This document shows positions 1-11,003 of a stretch of 64,000 bases of DNA, in pieces (position 1 is the stretch's first letter; every line of letters begins with the position of its first letter). The notes below the pieces were generated by a model that worked only from the letters and a program-made list of their open reading frames with translations, was not told the origin of the DNA and searched no databases. The DNA comes from Stemphylium vesicarium (lineage: Eukaryota; Ascomycota; Dothideomycetes; Pleosporales; Pleosporaceae). The translations under genes and the position numbers were made by a program. The stretch is taken from positions 62,001 through 126,000 of the forward strand of contig QXCR01000102.1 of assembly GCA_004380135.1 (NCBI GenBank), read 5' to 3'.

Positions 1-1498
1 TCAGGGTGTAGCGGTCGGAGTTTATGCGTGTTTTCATCACTAGGTCGTCGTGCGCGGTGGGCTGGACAAAGGTTTCGAGTCCTGGGGTTGTGCGTGCGAG
101 GCCGGGGAGGTCGATGAGTTCGCCTCTGTTGTGGCCGAAGGGTATGCGAATGGGGGATGCGGTTGTTCCGGGGAGGGAGGAGGCGATGGGTAGGATGGGG
201 AAGGGGGTGTATGGCTGCGGTGGGGGAAGTAGAGCATCTGGGTCGTCAAAGTCCTCTTCCTCAGGCGGCTCTTGGAGCTCCGCGGGCGGCTGGTGAAGAT
301 GTTCTTGTGGTTTGCTCTTCAGACGCTCGGTTTCGGCGTCTTCGCCTGCGAGCTGTTTTTGGACTTCTAACAGTTCTTCCAGAGATTTTGCGGCGCTGAG
401 CATGGCTTCTCGCTCTGCTGCGCTCCGGATCTTGCGCACTTCTTGGTAGTCTGCGCCTCGGCCTTTGGGAAACACGGCTTCGAACAGGTTCGACTTGCCC
501 ACGTTGACTTTGCCGACCATCCAGCCTGCGCCGCCGCGTTCCCAGATGTCTTCCTTGACTTGCTTTGTCCACCAGCCCCGCTTCGCACTGACGAGTCGCA
601 CATTGCCCAGACGTGCATTTGCATTCTGTCGGCCCAGCGCATCGCGGAGGACGTCTCGGATGTATGGCATCAGCACATCGACCTGCTCTTTCTTTGGCGC
701 CAGAAGATCGGCTCTTGTGATAATGAAGCTGACTTCGGCAATGCGGTCATTTGCAACCCATCCTTTGTGTTTCGCTCGTCTGTTTTGCGTTCGGAGTTTT
801 GGTATACGTAAGGACGACTGGAGGTTCGGTACGATGGAGAGCGGGAAATCGGCGGCATCGACTACATGGTAGATGTGGTTGCGTCGGTGGGGCGACTCAG
901 CAATGGTCTGCTGTATGGATTCGACTGTGGGGTGGTGTATGGGCGATCCCACCCGGTGGTGTAGGAGATTGTGGCATCGCTCGCAGACTGGTGTTGGTGG
1001 TGCTTCATTGTCTTCGGGTACTTGGTTCCCCTCGTTTGCGATTCCTAATTCTCCCAACAACTCAGGGTTGATGTTCTTGAGTGCCTTCTCATACACATCA
1101 TCCTCTACCGTCGCATCTTTCGGCCTATTCGGTACCCAGTCTAGATAGTCTCGTATCGCCTTTCTGTCTATGTTGTAATACCCCGCTTCTTTCTTGTCGT
1201 ATAGCTGTGTAGGCGCGCCACATCCTGGACACGATCGGGGAAGCGATGTTTGGACTGGTGATGTTTCCTCTGGTGCGCCATTTTGTGTGCGAGCGTCGGT
1301 TTGCTCGGCAGGGAGGGCGGTGGCGCTGGTCTGCTCTCGTCTTCGTCTTGATACCGAAAAGTTTCTCGAGGATTGGACTTGAGGCGGGTGGCGGCGAGTT
1401 GTAATTATCGGCGCTCTGAGCAAAGCAGGACAGAGGAACAGGGGTATTGAGGCTTCATGATTCAGCAGCGTCCTGGCTTGCCTAAGGGCCGGTCGCAT
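1..1498 (-). CDS. Mitochondrial circularly permuted GTPase, NOA1/YqeH/Gep3 type (3' end off window)
   Basis: The frame is open from the ATG at 1498 to the left edge (499 codons, no intron needed), so the C-terminus is missing. Residues 1-55 are Arg-rich without acidic residues in the first part, like a mitochondrial presequence. A zinc ribbon follows (CPGCG at C90/C93, CERC at C172/C175). GTPase motifs come in permuted order: G4 TRAD (261-264), G5 SAKRG (about 304), then the P-loop GKVNVGKS (329-336) and G3 DLPG (463-466). G4-G5-G1-G3 order plus the N-terminal zinc ribbon is the signature of YqeH/NOA1 proteins, which act in mitochondrial small-subunit ribosome assembly. G4 has Arg where NKxD has Lys. 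An acidic/proline insert (about 395-430) lies between G1 and G3. It is divergent from the aminotransferase gene to its right. Family is sure; which fungal paralogue is inference. Confidence 0.88.
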   Translation of the reverse strand, partial: MRPALRQARTLLNHEASIPLFLCPALLRAPIITTRRHPPQVQSSRNFSVSRRRREQTSATALPAEQTDARTQNGAPEETSPVQTSLPRSCPGCGAPTQLYDKKEAGYYNIDRKAIRDYLDWVPNRPKDATVEDDVYEKALKNINPELLGELGIANEGNQVPEDNEAPPTPVCERCHNLLHHRVGSPIHHPTVESIQQTIAESPHRRNHIYHVVDAADFPLSIVPNLQSSLRIPKLRTQNRRAKHKGWVANDRIAEVSFIITRADLLAPKKEQVDVLMPYIRDVLRDALGRQNANARLGNVRLVSAKRGWWTKQVKEDIWERGGAGWMVGKVNVGKSNLFEAVFPKGRGADYQEVRKIRSAAEREAMLSAAKSLEELLEVQKQLAGEDAETERLKSKPQEHLHQPPAELQEPPEEEDFDDPDALLPPPQPYTPFPILPIASSLPGTTASPIRIPFGHNRGELIDLPGLARTTPGLETFVQPTAHDDLVMKTRINSDRYTL

Positions 1499-1935
1499 AG
1501 TGAAGTGAAAAGCGTTGGTGCTTCTAGTCAACCCAGGCTGTATTAGGTCGGACGGATGCACAGGCGAGCAACCCGCGATAGTGGCACGAAATACTTTAGC
1601 CTGTAATTCTCCGACTGACAAGCTTCGGGACGTTTGGAAATCCTTCCAGACTGCTCGACGCGACGCGCATCAGTCTGCCAGAAAAATTACCACCGGCGTC
1701 GGAGATGACAGGGTTGTAATAAATAAGCGAATCGGAGGGGATCGTCTCTCGCCCCGAGTCATAGAGCTCTCCCGCAGCGAACGTGGAGTTTATTGCTTTT
1801 CTGGGGTATTTTGCTCTCAGACCACCCACTACAGCTACTCCCACTGCATCCGCTGGGCTCTACTCTTTCTTTCCTTACTTCCCGTGGTCCTTGTTGACTT
1901 GATTCCTGACATCACACACCACACACCACACCACC
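1499..1935. promoter_or_regulatory. Bidirectional promoter between two mitochondrial-protein genes
   Basis: This 437-bp gap separates the divergent start codons of the mitochondrial GTPase (1498, minus) and aspartate aminotransferase (1936, plus). The right half holds a C/T-rich tract (about 1857-1880) and a CACACCACACCACC stretch directly before the ATG, typical of a fungal leader. Open frames crossing it have no family features and I regard them as chance. Confidence 0.6.
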
Positions 1936-3445
1936 ATGCTCGCCTCATCAAGAACGGCGCTGCGCCAGGCGGCGACTAAGCAGCTGTCCCTCAAGGCGGC
2001 CAGCGTCCGAGCTGTCTCCGCTTGGTCGCAGGTGCCCCAGGGTCCTCCAGTAAGTGGCAAAAGCAACTAGACGTCCAATTGACTTGTGCAAATGCTAACC
2101 CACATGTCCAGGATGTAAGTGCAGTCTCTCCGTAGATACCCTCGCTCGTAGCTCACCACCACCCTCACCCAGGCCATTCTGGGAATCACCGAAGCTTTCA
2201 AGGCCGACAGCAACCCGAAGAAGATCAACTTGGGTCAGTAAACACACAACAATCGCACAAGGAAGGCGCGACTGACGGTAGCGGGCAGGTGTTGGTGCTT
2301 ACCGCGATGACAAGGGCAAGCCCTACGTGCTCCCTTCGGTGAGGGAGGCGGAGAAGAAGGTCGTCGACTCATCCATGGACAAGGAGTACGCCGGCATCAC
2401 CGGTGTGCCCAACTTCACCAAGGCTGCCCTCAAGCTCGCATACGGTGCCGACTCGACTCCCCTCAACGAGGACTGCATCGCCGTCACCCAGTCCATCTCT
2501 GGTACCGGTGCTCTGCGCATTGGTGGCGCCTTCCTCGAGCGTCACTACCCCGGCGCGAAGACCATCTACATTCCTACCCCGTCATGGGCCAACCACAATG
2601 CTGTCTTCAAGGACTCAGGCCTCAAGGTCGAGAAGTACCGCTACTACAACAAGGACACCATTGGCCTCGACTTTGACGGAATGGTTGCCGACATCAAGGC
2701 CATGCCCAAGAACAGCATTGTCCTGCTTCACGCCTGCGCTCATAACCCCACTGGTGTCGACCCCACCGAGGAGCAGTGGGTTAAGATTGCTGACGCGGTC
2801 AAGGAGGGCGACCACTTCCCCTTCTTTGACATGGCCTACCAGGGCTTTGCCAGCGGTGACACCTCCAAGGATGCCTTTGCCCTCCGTCACTTCATCAAGG
2901 AGGGTCTCCGCCCCGTCCTCGCCCAGTCTTTCGCCAAGAACATGGGTCTGTATGGCGAGCGTGTTGGTGCCTTCTCCGTCGTCTGCGAGTCTGCCGAGGA
3001 GAAGAAGCGCGTCGATTCGCAGATCAAGATCCTTGTCCGCCCCTTGTACTCCAATCCCCCAGTCCACGGTGCTCGCATTGCTTCAGAGATCTTGAACGAC
3101 GCCTCGCTCAACAAGCAATGGCTTGGCGAGGTCAAGGGCATGGCTGACCGTATCATCACCATGCGTGCCCTCCTCAAGGAGAACCTCGAGAAGCTTGGCA
3201 GCAAGCACGACTGGAGTCACATCACCTCGCAGATCGGCATGTTTGCATACACTGGTCTGACTGCTGAGCAGATGGACAAGCTGGCTAAGGATGTAAGTTT
3301 GACTTTGCGTGTATTCTAACTTTGACGCTGACAAGAACGATAGCACTCGGTTTACGCTACCAAGGACGGCCGTATCTCGGTCGCCGGTATCACTACCGAG
3401 AACGTTGGCCGCCTTGCCGAGGCCATCTACAAGGTCAAGGGTTAG
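1936..3445 (+). CDS. aat1: Mitochondrial aspartate aminotransferase (five exons, one of 3 nt)
   Basis: Exons as read: 1936-2049, 2112-2114, 2173-2233, 2289-3292, 3344-3445; 427 aa. It transfers an amino group between aspartate and 2-oxoglutarate using PLP (malate-aspartate shuttle, nitrogen metabolism). Residues 1-30 form an Arg/Ser/Ala mitochondrial presequence. Family landmarks: the GPPDAILG segment at 36-43, GVGAYRDDKGKPYVLP near residue 60, the ACAHNPTGVDPT loop, and SFAKN with the Schiff-base lysine K276. The Asp of GPPD is encoded only by the 3-nt exon GAT (2112-2114): the upstream intron has GTAAGT, a perfect TGCTAAC branch site and CAG; the downstream one has GTAAGT and CAG. Skipping it would drop this conserved residue without a frame change. 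Length and motifs fit the family well. Confidence 0.95.
2112..2114 (+). other. 3-nt micro-exon (GAT) of the aspartate aminotransferase gene
   Basis: A single codon lies between intron 2050-2111 (62 nt, GTAAGT...TGCTAAC...CAG) and intron 2115-2172 (58 nt, GTAAGT...CAG). Both introns are phase 0, so the exon adds exactly one Asp, the D of the conserved GPPD motif. The alternative is one 123-nt intron 2050-2172 that loses this Asp. Confidence 0.8.
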
Positions 3446-5639
3446 GTCATTATTGACACTGTCCCACCTTCACCCATGGTGGTGCGGACCTCGGCGTACC
3501 AGATCATGGTTGCTGCATTGTATCATACGGGCTGTATCGGCGGATAGATTATCCAATGTCAACGCATACGAGAAATGAAATGACTTTTCGATCATCTCTT
3601 TAATTTCACATCCTCTCTTGTGTCCTCAGATCGAGTCGCTCGATCTGTAGCAACCCACTAATTCTTGGAATCCTTCACCGAGCTTTTCGTATTCGTTCCC
3701 TGCAGTCCCCACACCCCGCAGGTGGTTGGCTCTTCGGCGTGAAGGCATCAGCGTCATGCAGATCCCTACCTGGCACAGCGAGGCTCTGATTTATAGTGTG
3801 TGACAACGCTAGCTCCCGTACACATGGACGTGGTGCTCGCGTGTGTGTCAAAAGCAAAACACATGACCGATTTCGCTGCCTCGCATGTACTTGATTCCGC
3901 AAACGGGTTTCGCTGCGTTGCGTTGCGGAGCCACCTCGTAATCATTCAAGTTCAAAAGTTCATGTCCACAGATATCACTCCGCCGCGCCTTGTAGTCAAT
4001 CCCCTGCATTATCAACAGGACTGGTCCGGTACCGCTCAGCGCAGCGTCCACAAGGTGCTCCTACCAATAGCATCGCAAGACCATCACTCCACTTGTTTAC
4101 CCTGCAGCTGCGATCCGCGGGACCCTCGCAGCGCTGCATGCCAAACTCACGAACGCTGATCCTGAACGTCTCCATGCCGCCATTTTCCCGCCATTCCCTT
4201 AAGCGCACACTAGCCACGAGGAAACATGAACCTATTGCAGCTCGGAGGAGGCCGGATGAGCATGAATCACGTATGTTGCAGGTTTTTGCGGGAACGAAAG
4301 GCCAGGATCTACGGAGCAATGCTTGCTGTGTGGCTTTAGTGCCCGGCCCTATGGCGTCGTTTGGTTTCTTGGAAAGAACAAAACATGTTTGTGTGAACAA
4401 ATAGCATGTGTTGGAGGAGGGGTAGGCCTTGCAAATGTGATGGAGCGGAAAAGTGTGGAATCGAACGGCTACTCGTCGCGGCTTTGGTGCGGTTGAGGTC
4501 GCTGCTAGTTCACGCCAGCAAAGGCCGATTCAGGGTCTGGCAACACGGCATGCACAATGACGACAGCTGATGATGTGACGTCGTATGTCGCGAGCGAAAA
4601 ACCAACCCTCGTCTTTCTTTATATTCGTACGCTGACACCCCGCCTTGACCGTTCCTACGGCAGGAAATAACATTTTTCGAACACTTCTAGGCCCTCTTGG
4701 CGCAAAGTCAACTGTTTTTTTGCATTCCCCCAGCCTCTGCGCGTGCACCTGAGCGCTCAGCCGACGGGTCAAGGCGGTGCGAGGAGCGAGGGTCGCGGCT
4801 AGCCCCATCAGCCGCAGAGGGTACCTTGGTGCGGGCAACATGCCAGGTCAGAGGCGGACTCCACACGACTTGGGCGGGTTACATTACTTTTGGCCGGGTA
4901 CCCGACGAGTGCGAGGGGGCGGTGGTCGCCAGTCAGCCGCCGGAGGAGAGTAGTAGAGTAGGGCTTCGTGACAGGCGATCAACGGCGACTGATGGCTGCC
5001 GATTGACGTCGAGGTATCCACCCACATATATCGAGCCCTTATACCAGTGCTCATCCCGTGCCCCCCCTCTTTTGCGGTGATGCAAACATCGCCATTTCTC
5101 ACCTTCTAGAACATCGGCCGCCGTATATGAGCGACGTTCCCGTGACCATCACTGCCATAATTGCTTTCTTCTTATCTCACCGACTCTAGTTTTCGTTCGA
5201 TTCTACCGTGAACAGCATAGCTGCGACCGCTTCGCTCGGCATTCGACTCCGTGGGCTATAAGGACTAAAAGGCCAGCCGGGTGACTAAGTCTCAGCCTTT
5301 TGTACGTAGTGGTTCGGCAGCTGCAATAGCAATCACACTCGCATTCTCACCCTGCATTCGTCCCAAAATCACTGACCCTTGGTCAACGTCTACAGCTCTA
5401 GCAACGGCGCTCACGAATAACAACGGGCCGACCCTTTCGTCATCTACTAAGCCCAATTGAGAGGCAGCCAGTGAATCGGAAAGCCGCACGGCCCACCATT
5501 GAGGCGCAAAAAAATATCCGTTCGCGCCCCAGATCATTGCCGCTTGCTGCGACACCAGTACACGAGGGTGTCGACAGTATCTCTTCCGGCTTGAAGAGCG
5601 CATTCTGGTCTTAGGATTTGCTGTTCGGTCTCTAGCAAC
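3446..5639. other. Intergenic, no gene recognised
   Basis: The first 150 nt are the 3' flank of the aminotransferase. Open frames of 60-134 codons on both strands show no conserved motif, splice structure or plausible composition. The last 500 nt before the Ypd1 start are mixed and C/T-rich and probably carry its promoter and leader. A TATA-like ATATAT lies near 5025. Confidence 0.5.
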
Positions 5640-6503
5640 ATGTCGGTTACCGACGACAAGGTTCGTGTGCCCCTCCATCCAGCTTGCTCGCTCCTGCCCG
5701 CCTAGAACCCCGCCATATTTTGCAATTGGCAGCACGTGTCTCTCTCTCATCCTGTTGTCATCGCCCAATTTCATCCGCACTACGCGCCGACACTCTTGAC
5801 CACCTAACCTAAAATTTTCGCAACAGAGCGGCGACATCATGTCGATTCCCGGCGCGGAGGAACAGATCGACCCGGCCACGTTTGAGCAGATTCTCGAGAT
5901 GGACGAGGACGAGGACGAGCGCGAGTTCAGCAAGAGCATTGTCTACGACTTCTTCGGCCAGGCCGACCAGACCTTCAAGAAGATGGACAAGGAACTGTGA
6001 GTGCCACCCAAAACCGCCCATCCTGGCGCGCGCTCGCCCGCCCGCCTCAACGCCGTGCGCGCATCATGATGACGACACGCGCGACACCTCACCCTCTCCC
6101 CACGGGCCAGCGACGCTCGCAAAGGCCATGGCTAACGCGGCACAGAGAGAAGAAGGAGGGCAAGTACCTTAAAGAGCTTAGCGAGCTAGGCCACTTCCTC
6201 AAGGGCTCGTCGGCCACGCTCGGCCTCACCAAAGTCAAGGACTCGTGCGAGAAGATCCAGCACTACGGCCAGCTCAAAGATGACGCCGGCACAAAGGACA
6301 TTACAGAGGAGAAGGCTCAGGAGAACCTGGGCAAGATCATCAAGCAGGCCAAGACGGAGTTTTTAGAGGTCAAGGACATCCTCAAGGAGTTTTACCACGA
6401 CGAAGACGACGCCGCAGCCGCAGCTGCTGCTGATGCCGATGCTTCTGATGCCGCTCCTCCTGCTGCTGCTCCTGCCACTACTACCACTGCTACCAAAGCT
6501 TAA
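5640..6503 (+). CDS. ypd1: HPt phosphorelay protein Ypd1
   Basis: Exons: 5640-5660, 5827-5996, 6146-6503; about 182 aa. It carries phosphate from a hybrid histidine kinase to the response regulators of the HOG/osmostress and Skn7 pathways. The helix with HFLKGSSATLGL holds the phospho-acceptor His80 and the HxxKGSSxxxG signature, and the remaining helices fit the four-helix HPt bundle. The tail is a low-complexity Ala/Asp/Pro/Thr run. Intron 2 (5997-6145) has GTGAGT, branch GCTAAC and CAG. Intron 1 has a weaker GTTCGT donor, so an in-frame internal ATG at 5839 is a possible start and would remove 11 residues before the domain. Function is confident, the start less so. Confidence 0.92.
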
Positions 6504-7240
6504 GCGCACGATACCGCCAGAGCATCGGCGCGAGCACCCGTCTCGCACTCGCCGCGCTCAGCCGGAGGGGAGGGACATGGTATTCCGGCGCAGGAGCGAC
6601 ATGCGACATCGCTTTCCTGCACCACATACCTGTCTACCCACCTACCACGACTTTTTCAACTTTACGACCCTTCTCCTGTGTGGCATTCGCATTTCAAGTT
6701 CCTAGGAACCCTTTTTTGTGTACATGTCGTCATCGGGTAGCGAGGAAATCCAGTACCCTATATAGCCTGCCCTCAATGTTGCCGAATGATGTTTTTCTCT
6801 ATTCCGTCATCGCATTGCGTTAGATCTCGAAGTGTTCCAAAAGCAAATGAACGCTGGCCCCTCCTGCATTGCATGTTTCCTTCTGTGTGCCGTAGAATGT
6901 TCTTCAGCCCTACCAAGCACCTGGGCACTGAAGGGCCGAACGCCCACCACGCTTGAGAAGAAGCGGCGGCGGCGCATGTCAGTCACCCCACCTTTGGGCC
7001 TACGTCACTCTTTTCGCATGGCAACGCCTGTGATAGGCTCCTAGTCCGACCCATGAAAGCTCAACACCACAAGCGGTTCCATCGTTGGGCGCCTTTTTGG
7101 TACCGTTTTTAAGAGCTTGCCGATGTTGCCGTGTGTCATGTCATGTGTCGTATCATTAGGCGCGGCTAACCCTCTTACTTGACTCCCCTTTGAATCGCTT
7201 GTGGATCACTCTTTCAGTCGCGCGACGTACTCAACTACAT
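6504..7240. other. Intergenic: 3' flank of ypd1 and promoter of the next gene
   Basis: No coding signal found. The left part is the 3' UTR of ypd1; the right part should contain the promoter of the 2H-phosphoesterase gene. A frame that continues upstream of 7241 has no earlier in-frame ATG and begins only with a TTG codon. Confidence 0.45.
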
Positions 7241-8551
7241 ATGCTGGGTGCAGCCATTCTGCGTCGAGCTACCCGTGGACCAATCAACAGTCGGATTACC
7301 ATCACCACCGCTAGCGTGCCTTTTGCAAATAGCAGAGTCGCTTCTGATTATCCGCGCCAGCTGCCGAATCAACATATACGCCTCTTCGACACATCGCCGA
7401 TCATGGGGAAAAAAAAGTCCAAGGGCGAATACAACGACTTTCTGGATGGCGAGAAACTACGCGACAATACCGAGATCAGGACAACATTGCAGGGTTTTGC
7501 AGAACGAGACATTTCGCCGTCACTAACGGGTCAGGATCGGAGAGGGAGCAAGAATGGCAAAGGCGGAGCGAAGAAACCACCACTTACACACTTTCTGTGT
7601 TTACCGCTTGTCACAGACACTAGCAGACCACAGCTCCAGCAAGGACTAGAAAAGTTCAAAGGGGATCTCGCGAACGACGGCCCTGTACCAACAAAGGCAG
7701 TGCGACCGGTTGGAACCCTTCATCTCACGCTTGGAGTGATGAGTCTCGATACAAAAGAGTTGGAAGAGGCGAAACAGTACTTGCAGAATTTGGACCTGCA
7801 CATCCTCCTGCGCGATATCACTCACCGCCGCATAGCAGAAAAAGCTGCCGAAGAAGGCGAGATAGGAGAGAATCTCACACCCGCAGCCATGCCGGACACC
7901 GATGCCCTAACCATCAACCTGGAAGCCTTAATCCCCATGCAAGCGCCGCATAAAACAAGCATACTCTACGCAGAACCTCAAGACGCGTCACAGCGGTTAC
8001 ACCCATTCGCTTCTGCATTACGGGAGCAATTCACGGAAAAGGGCTTCATAGTCGCAGATACCAGACCGCTAAGACTGCACGCTACCATCATGAACACGAT
8101 CTACGCGAAACCGAAGCGTGGACGCGGAAGGCCGAAGACCGCAAAACTGAAAGATGGGTTGAAGAATGTTGAGCACAAGGTTTCGCCCCATCATCAGAAC
8201 GGCAGGGATACTCGTACCAACGGTGAAGACGACGGCGCGTCAACAGTAGGCTCGGTAGATGGTGATACAACGGCGCCTCCTGACCTTTCGACCGCGGAAG
8301 AAGGCCAGGATTCAGCCCCGCCAGCCACAGGAGAAGGACACGGCCCGGATGGAAAGAGCTGGATGCGCTTCGATGCTAGAAATCTGATTGAGAAGTACAA
8401 GGGTTATGTCTGGGCGGATAGTATACGCGTGGATAGAGTGTACATCTGTAAGATGGGGGCTAAGAAGATTTGGAGTGGTGGTTGTGATGGGGAGGGCGAG
8501 CTGCTTGATGAGCGGTATGAGGTTGTTGCCGAGAAGGGAATATTCGAATAG
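7241..8551 (+). CDS. 2H-phosphoesterase domain protein (ASCC1 / AKAP7-NLS type)
   Basis: A single exon of 436 codons from the ATG at 7241. Two HxT motifs mark the 2H (LigT-like) fold: HLTL at 161-164 and HATI at 280-283, spaced as in the AKAP7_NLS/ASCC1 family that binds or cleaves 2',5'- or cyclic-phosphate RNA. The segment after residue 105 (PPLTHFLCLPLV) begins the domain. Between the second motif and the C-terminal strand lies a charged, disordered insert (about 290-375), starting with an AT-hook-like KRGRGRPKT. Residues 1-54 look like an Arg-rich organelle presequence, but an in-frame ATG at 7403 (MGKKKSKGEYNDF) gives a cytosolic/nuclear form; the two starts may yield two localisations. 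The substrate in fungi is not known to me. Confidence 0.8.
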   Translation: MLGAAILRRATRGPINSRITITTASVPFANSRVASDYPRQLPNQHIRLFDTSPIMGKKKSKGEYNDFLDGEKLRDNTEIRTTLQGFAERDISPSLTGQDRRGSKNGKGGAKKPPLTHFLCLPLVTDTSRPQLQQGLEKFKGDLANDGPVPTKAVRPVGTLHLTLGVMSLDTKELEEAKQYLQNLDLHILLRDITHRRIAEKAAEEGEIGENLTPAAMPDTDALTINLEALIPMQAPHKTSILYAEPQDASQRLHPFASALREQFTEKGFIVADTRPLRLHATIMNTIYAKPKRGRGRPKTAKLKDGLKNVEHKVSPHHQNGRDTRTNGEDDGASTVGSVDGDTTAPPDLSTAEEGQDSAPPATGEGHGPDGKSWMRFDARNLIEKYKGYVWADSIRVDRVYICKMGAKKIWSGGCDGEGELLDERYEVVAEKGIFE

Positions 8552-8877
8552 CTTCTTTGTCGGTTCCTTGCGTGTTTGGGTGTATAGGTTGGCGTGGAAC
8601 TGAACTGGGGGGTCTGAATCTAAACGTCCTTTCTGGCGTTTCGGGATGAAAATACTAGGCGGGGAAAGAAGCGGTTTTCTTTTTTTTCTTCTTGAAATTA
8701 AGCAGGAGTAGATTATGTAGCTCAGAAGAGGCGCTATTGACCGACAGGCAGAACCACGTCCGGGATGATATAAATGAGATAGAATCTTACATTGCTCATC
8801 ACCAAGATAAGCCATTCCGCGCTCGAACCACATCCTCCATATTTCCGCACGATAAGACATCTACTTCACGCCTAGCC
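8552..8877. other. Convergent 3' region
   Basis: The 326 nt between the stops of two convergent genes (8551 plus, 8878 minus). It includes a T-rich stretch at 8677-8695. No coding signal. Confidence 0.4.
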
Positions 8878-9573
8878 TCATCCCATCTCCTTGGCAAAAG
8901 CCTCAATCTTGACCAGCTCACCTGCAACACTTCTAACAAGCGGCCACTTCTCTTCCTCTCCCAATACATCCACACCCCAAATCTTCGCCTGCAATATCTG
9001 CGGCACAAGACAAACATCCGCCAAGCTCAGCTCATCCCCAGCACTATACCTTCCCCCAACCCCCTCCAGCATGTTCTCATACGCATCGAACCCCTCATTC
9101 AGCGCTCTCTTCACAAACGCCAACTGACCGTCCTCCGACCGCGCAATCTCCCCTATCCGATTCACATTCTTCCGGTTCGCCAGTGGAAAGATGTCTTGCG
9201 TCACAAGCGCCACTAATTGTCTGACCCGAGCTCTCTGCACCGCGTCTTGGATGGGAGGGAGTAGCAGGATTGCAGATGGAGGTTGAACGCTCTCTTCCAG
9301 ATATTCCAAGATGGCAGTGGACTGCGTAAGCACAAGGCGTTCCCCGACGCCTCCGCCTTTCGGTGCTGTGGTTTCGATTACGAGAGTAGGCACAGCGCCG
9401 GTGGGGTTAAGAGCACGGTATTCATCCGTCATGTGATCTTTGCTTTCGGTGTCCAGGTCGTGCAGGACGACGTTTTGGACTTGTTTTAGAGCTAGAGCGA
9501 TGCGGACACGACGGGCGCAGGAGGAGCGCTCGCGGTTGTAGAGGTGGTATGTGGTAATTATACTGTCCGCCAT
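8878..9573 (-). CDS. Zeta-class glutathione S-transferase / maleylacetoacetate isomerase-like
   Basis: A single exon, 231 aa, from the ATG at 9573. The N-terminal thioredoxin-like domain has SSCARRVRIAL (residues 17-27), matching the SSCxxRVRIAL active-site signature of zeta GSTs, then NPTGAVPTL (cis-Pro) and the Glu/Ser pair QSTAILEYLEE. The C-terminal helical domain has QDIFPLANRKNV and the LSLADVCLVPQI helix cap. The family isomerises maleylacetoacetate to fumarylacetoacetate in phenylalanine/tyrosine breakdown using glutathione. No other tyrosine-catabolic gene is adjacent, so a general GST role is possible. Confidence 0.82.
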   Translation of the reverse strand: MADSIITTYHLYNRERSSCARRVRIALALKQVQNVVLHDLDTESKDHMTDEYRALNPTGAVPTLVIETTAPKGGGVGERLVLTQSTAILEYLEESVQPPSAILLLPPIQDAVQRARVRQLVALVTQDIFPLANRKNVNRIGEIARSEDGQLAFVKRALNEGFDAYENMLEGVGGRYSAGDELSLADVCLVPQILQAKIWGVDVLGEEEKWPLVRSVAGELVKIEAFAKEMG

Positions 9574-9810
9574 ATTTTTGCGTTCCCGTTCTTCAGTCTG
9601 ATGGCCAGCCCAGATATCTCTTAACTAGCAAATGTATTACTGATCATGTTGCTCACTCGTATCCCTTCCGGATGGAGATCAGACCCCCAGCCAAGCCACT
9701 AGTCCCATGACGATCTAGTGTAGATCAGCAACCTTCACTTGTACACCGACTTCCGTTCCGATCTTTACGAACCCAATCTAGCGGAACTTCCACCAAAGTA
9801 TCGGCAAAAG

Positions 9811-11003
9811 ATGCTTCCGCCAGTTGATCCGGCTGTGTTGCAGCGCAATCCCAATTTCGAAGTCTTGTACAAGGATCTTTGTAATAGGAAGCTCAACGCC
9901 AATGGCTCGACGAGAGAGACGAAGAAGCAGCGTGTGCATGATGAGATTCGTAGGGTAAGACAGTATTTGAGCCTGTTTCTTTTGGCGGACTTGAGAGGCT
10001 TCAGTCATCTTTTCTATCGTCTATTATATTATTGGTTTCATGTTTTTCTAGCCGTGTTGTTTGTTTGTTTACACGTGCTATCTACCATCTTTACTTCTCG
10101 CCCAGAATGCCAACATTTAGAGACTCAAGAGCACAATTATTGAATGGAAAACAGAGAAAGAGCAAAGAAAGGAGACATCAGCAAAGCAAGAAAGAAACGT
10201 CCGGATACTGACGAATCTTACAGGCCCTAACAACCGCCCGCACAGCAACCCTCTCCACCCAAATCCTCACAACCACCCTCTCAGACCTCACCTCAAAAGC
10301 AGCCGACCTCCCCCAAGAACTGCACACCTTGATCGAAATTGCAGCCGCACACCTTCAAAACCGCGTGCTAGACTCGGACCGCGAAATCCTAGCTAGCGAC
10401 GTATCACACTTCCTATCCAACCTCGACATAATCGGGGACGCACTATCCGCCCAACTACACACCGTAGCCACCTCTCTCTGCGCAATAAGCGACCCGCTCA
10501 ACCCAACTACCCCCTCATCCCTTCTAACCCGCGCAACCACCCTCCAAACCAGCGCCACAGAAACGCTCCCCGCAGACCTACAAGCCGCACATATGCACCT
10601 AACTCACAGCTTCAACACGCTCCTAGCAACCCATACAACACTCCTCACGCTCGCCATAAAATCTCTTGAGCAAACCCAGCAAGGAGCCCTAGCCCGGCAC
10701 ACAAAATCCACAGCAGAGCTGCTGCACACGCGCGCCACGCTGCTGGGTCTTCAGGCCAAGATGCACTCCGTGAGTCATGCGCCACCGCCCGAGTTTCTGG
10801 GCGCGCTGCGCGAGTTTAAGAAGAAGCAGGGGAGTGGCGAGCGCGCGTTGAGGGATCGTGAGGCCTTGGCTAAGAGGGAGCTGGAGCTTTATGAGAGGGC
10901 GGGGGCCAAGGGGATGAGGGATTTGGCAGTGAGGAAGGTGTGGCTTGGTGGTGAGGTGGAGAGGGTTGAGGGAGAGGTGGTGAAGTTGGAGAGGGGGAGT
11001 TGA
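9811..11003 (+). CDS. Unrecognised helical protein (5' end uncertain)
   Basis: I do not recognise this protein. Exons as read: 9811-9954 and 10224-11003 (about 307 aa). The frame stays open upstream to 9724, with coding-like sequence (YTDFRSDLYEPNLAELPPK) but no ATG, so a further 5' exon ending near 9728 (CAG acceptor at 9726-9728) is likely. The intron 9955-10223 (269 nt) is long for this window and has GTAAGA and TTACAG. Residues after about 60 are Ala/Leu/Thr-rich with predicted long helices, and the last 90 residues are Lys/Glu/Arg-rich coiled-coil-like. The gap to the divergent GST is only about 150 bp. Codon use shifts from C-rich to G-rich along exon 2. Confidence 0.6.

Noticed and set aside
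5292..5939. 215-codon open frame on the minus strand over the ypd1 start
   Set aside because: It is antisense to ypd1 exons and promoter, low in complexity (Ser runs from Asp/Glu codons read backwards) and has no motif.
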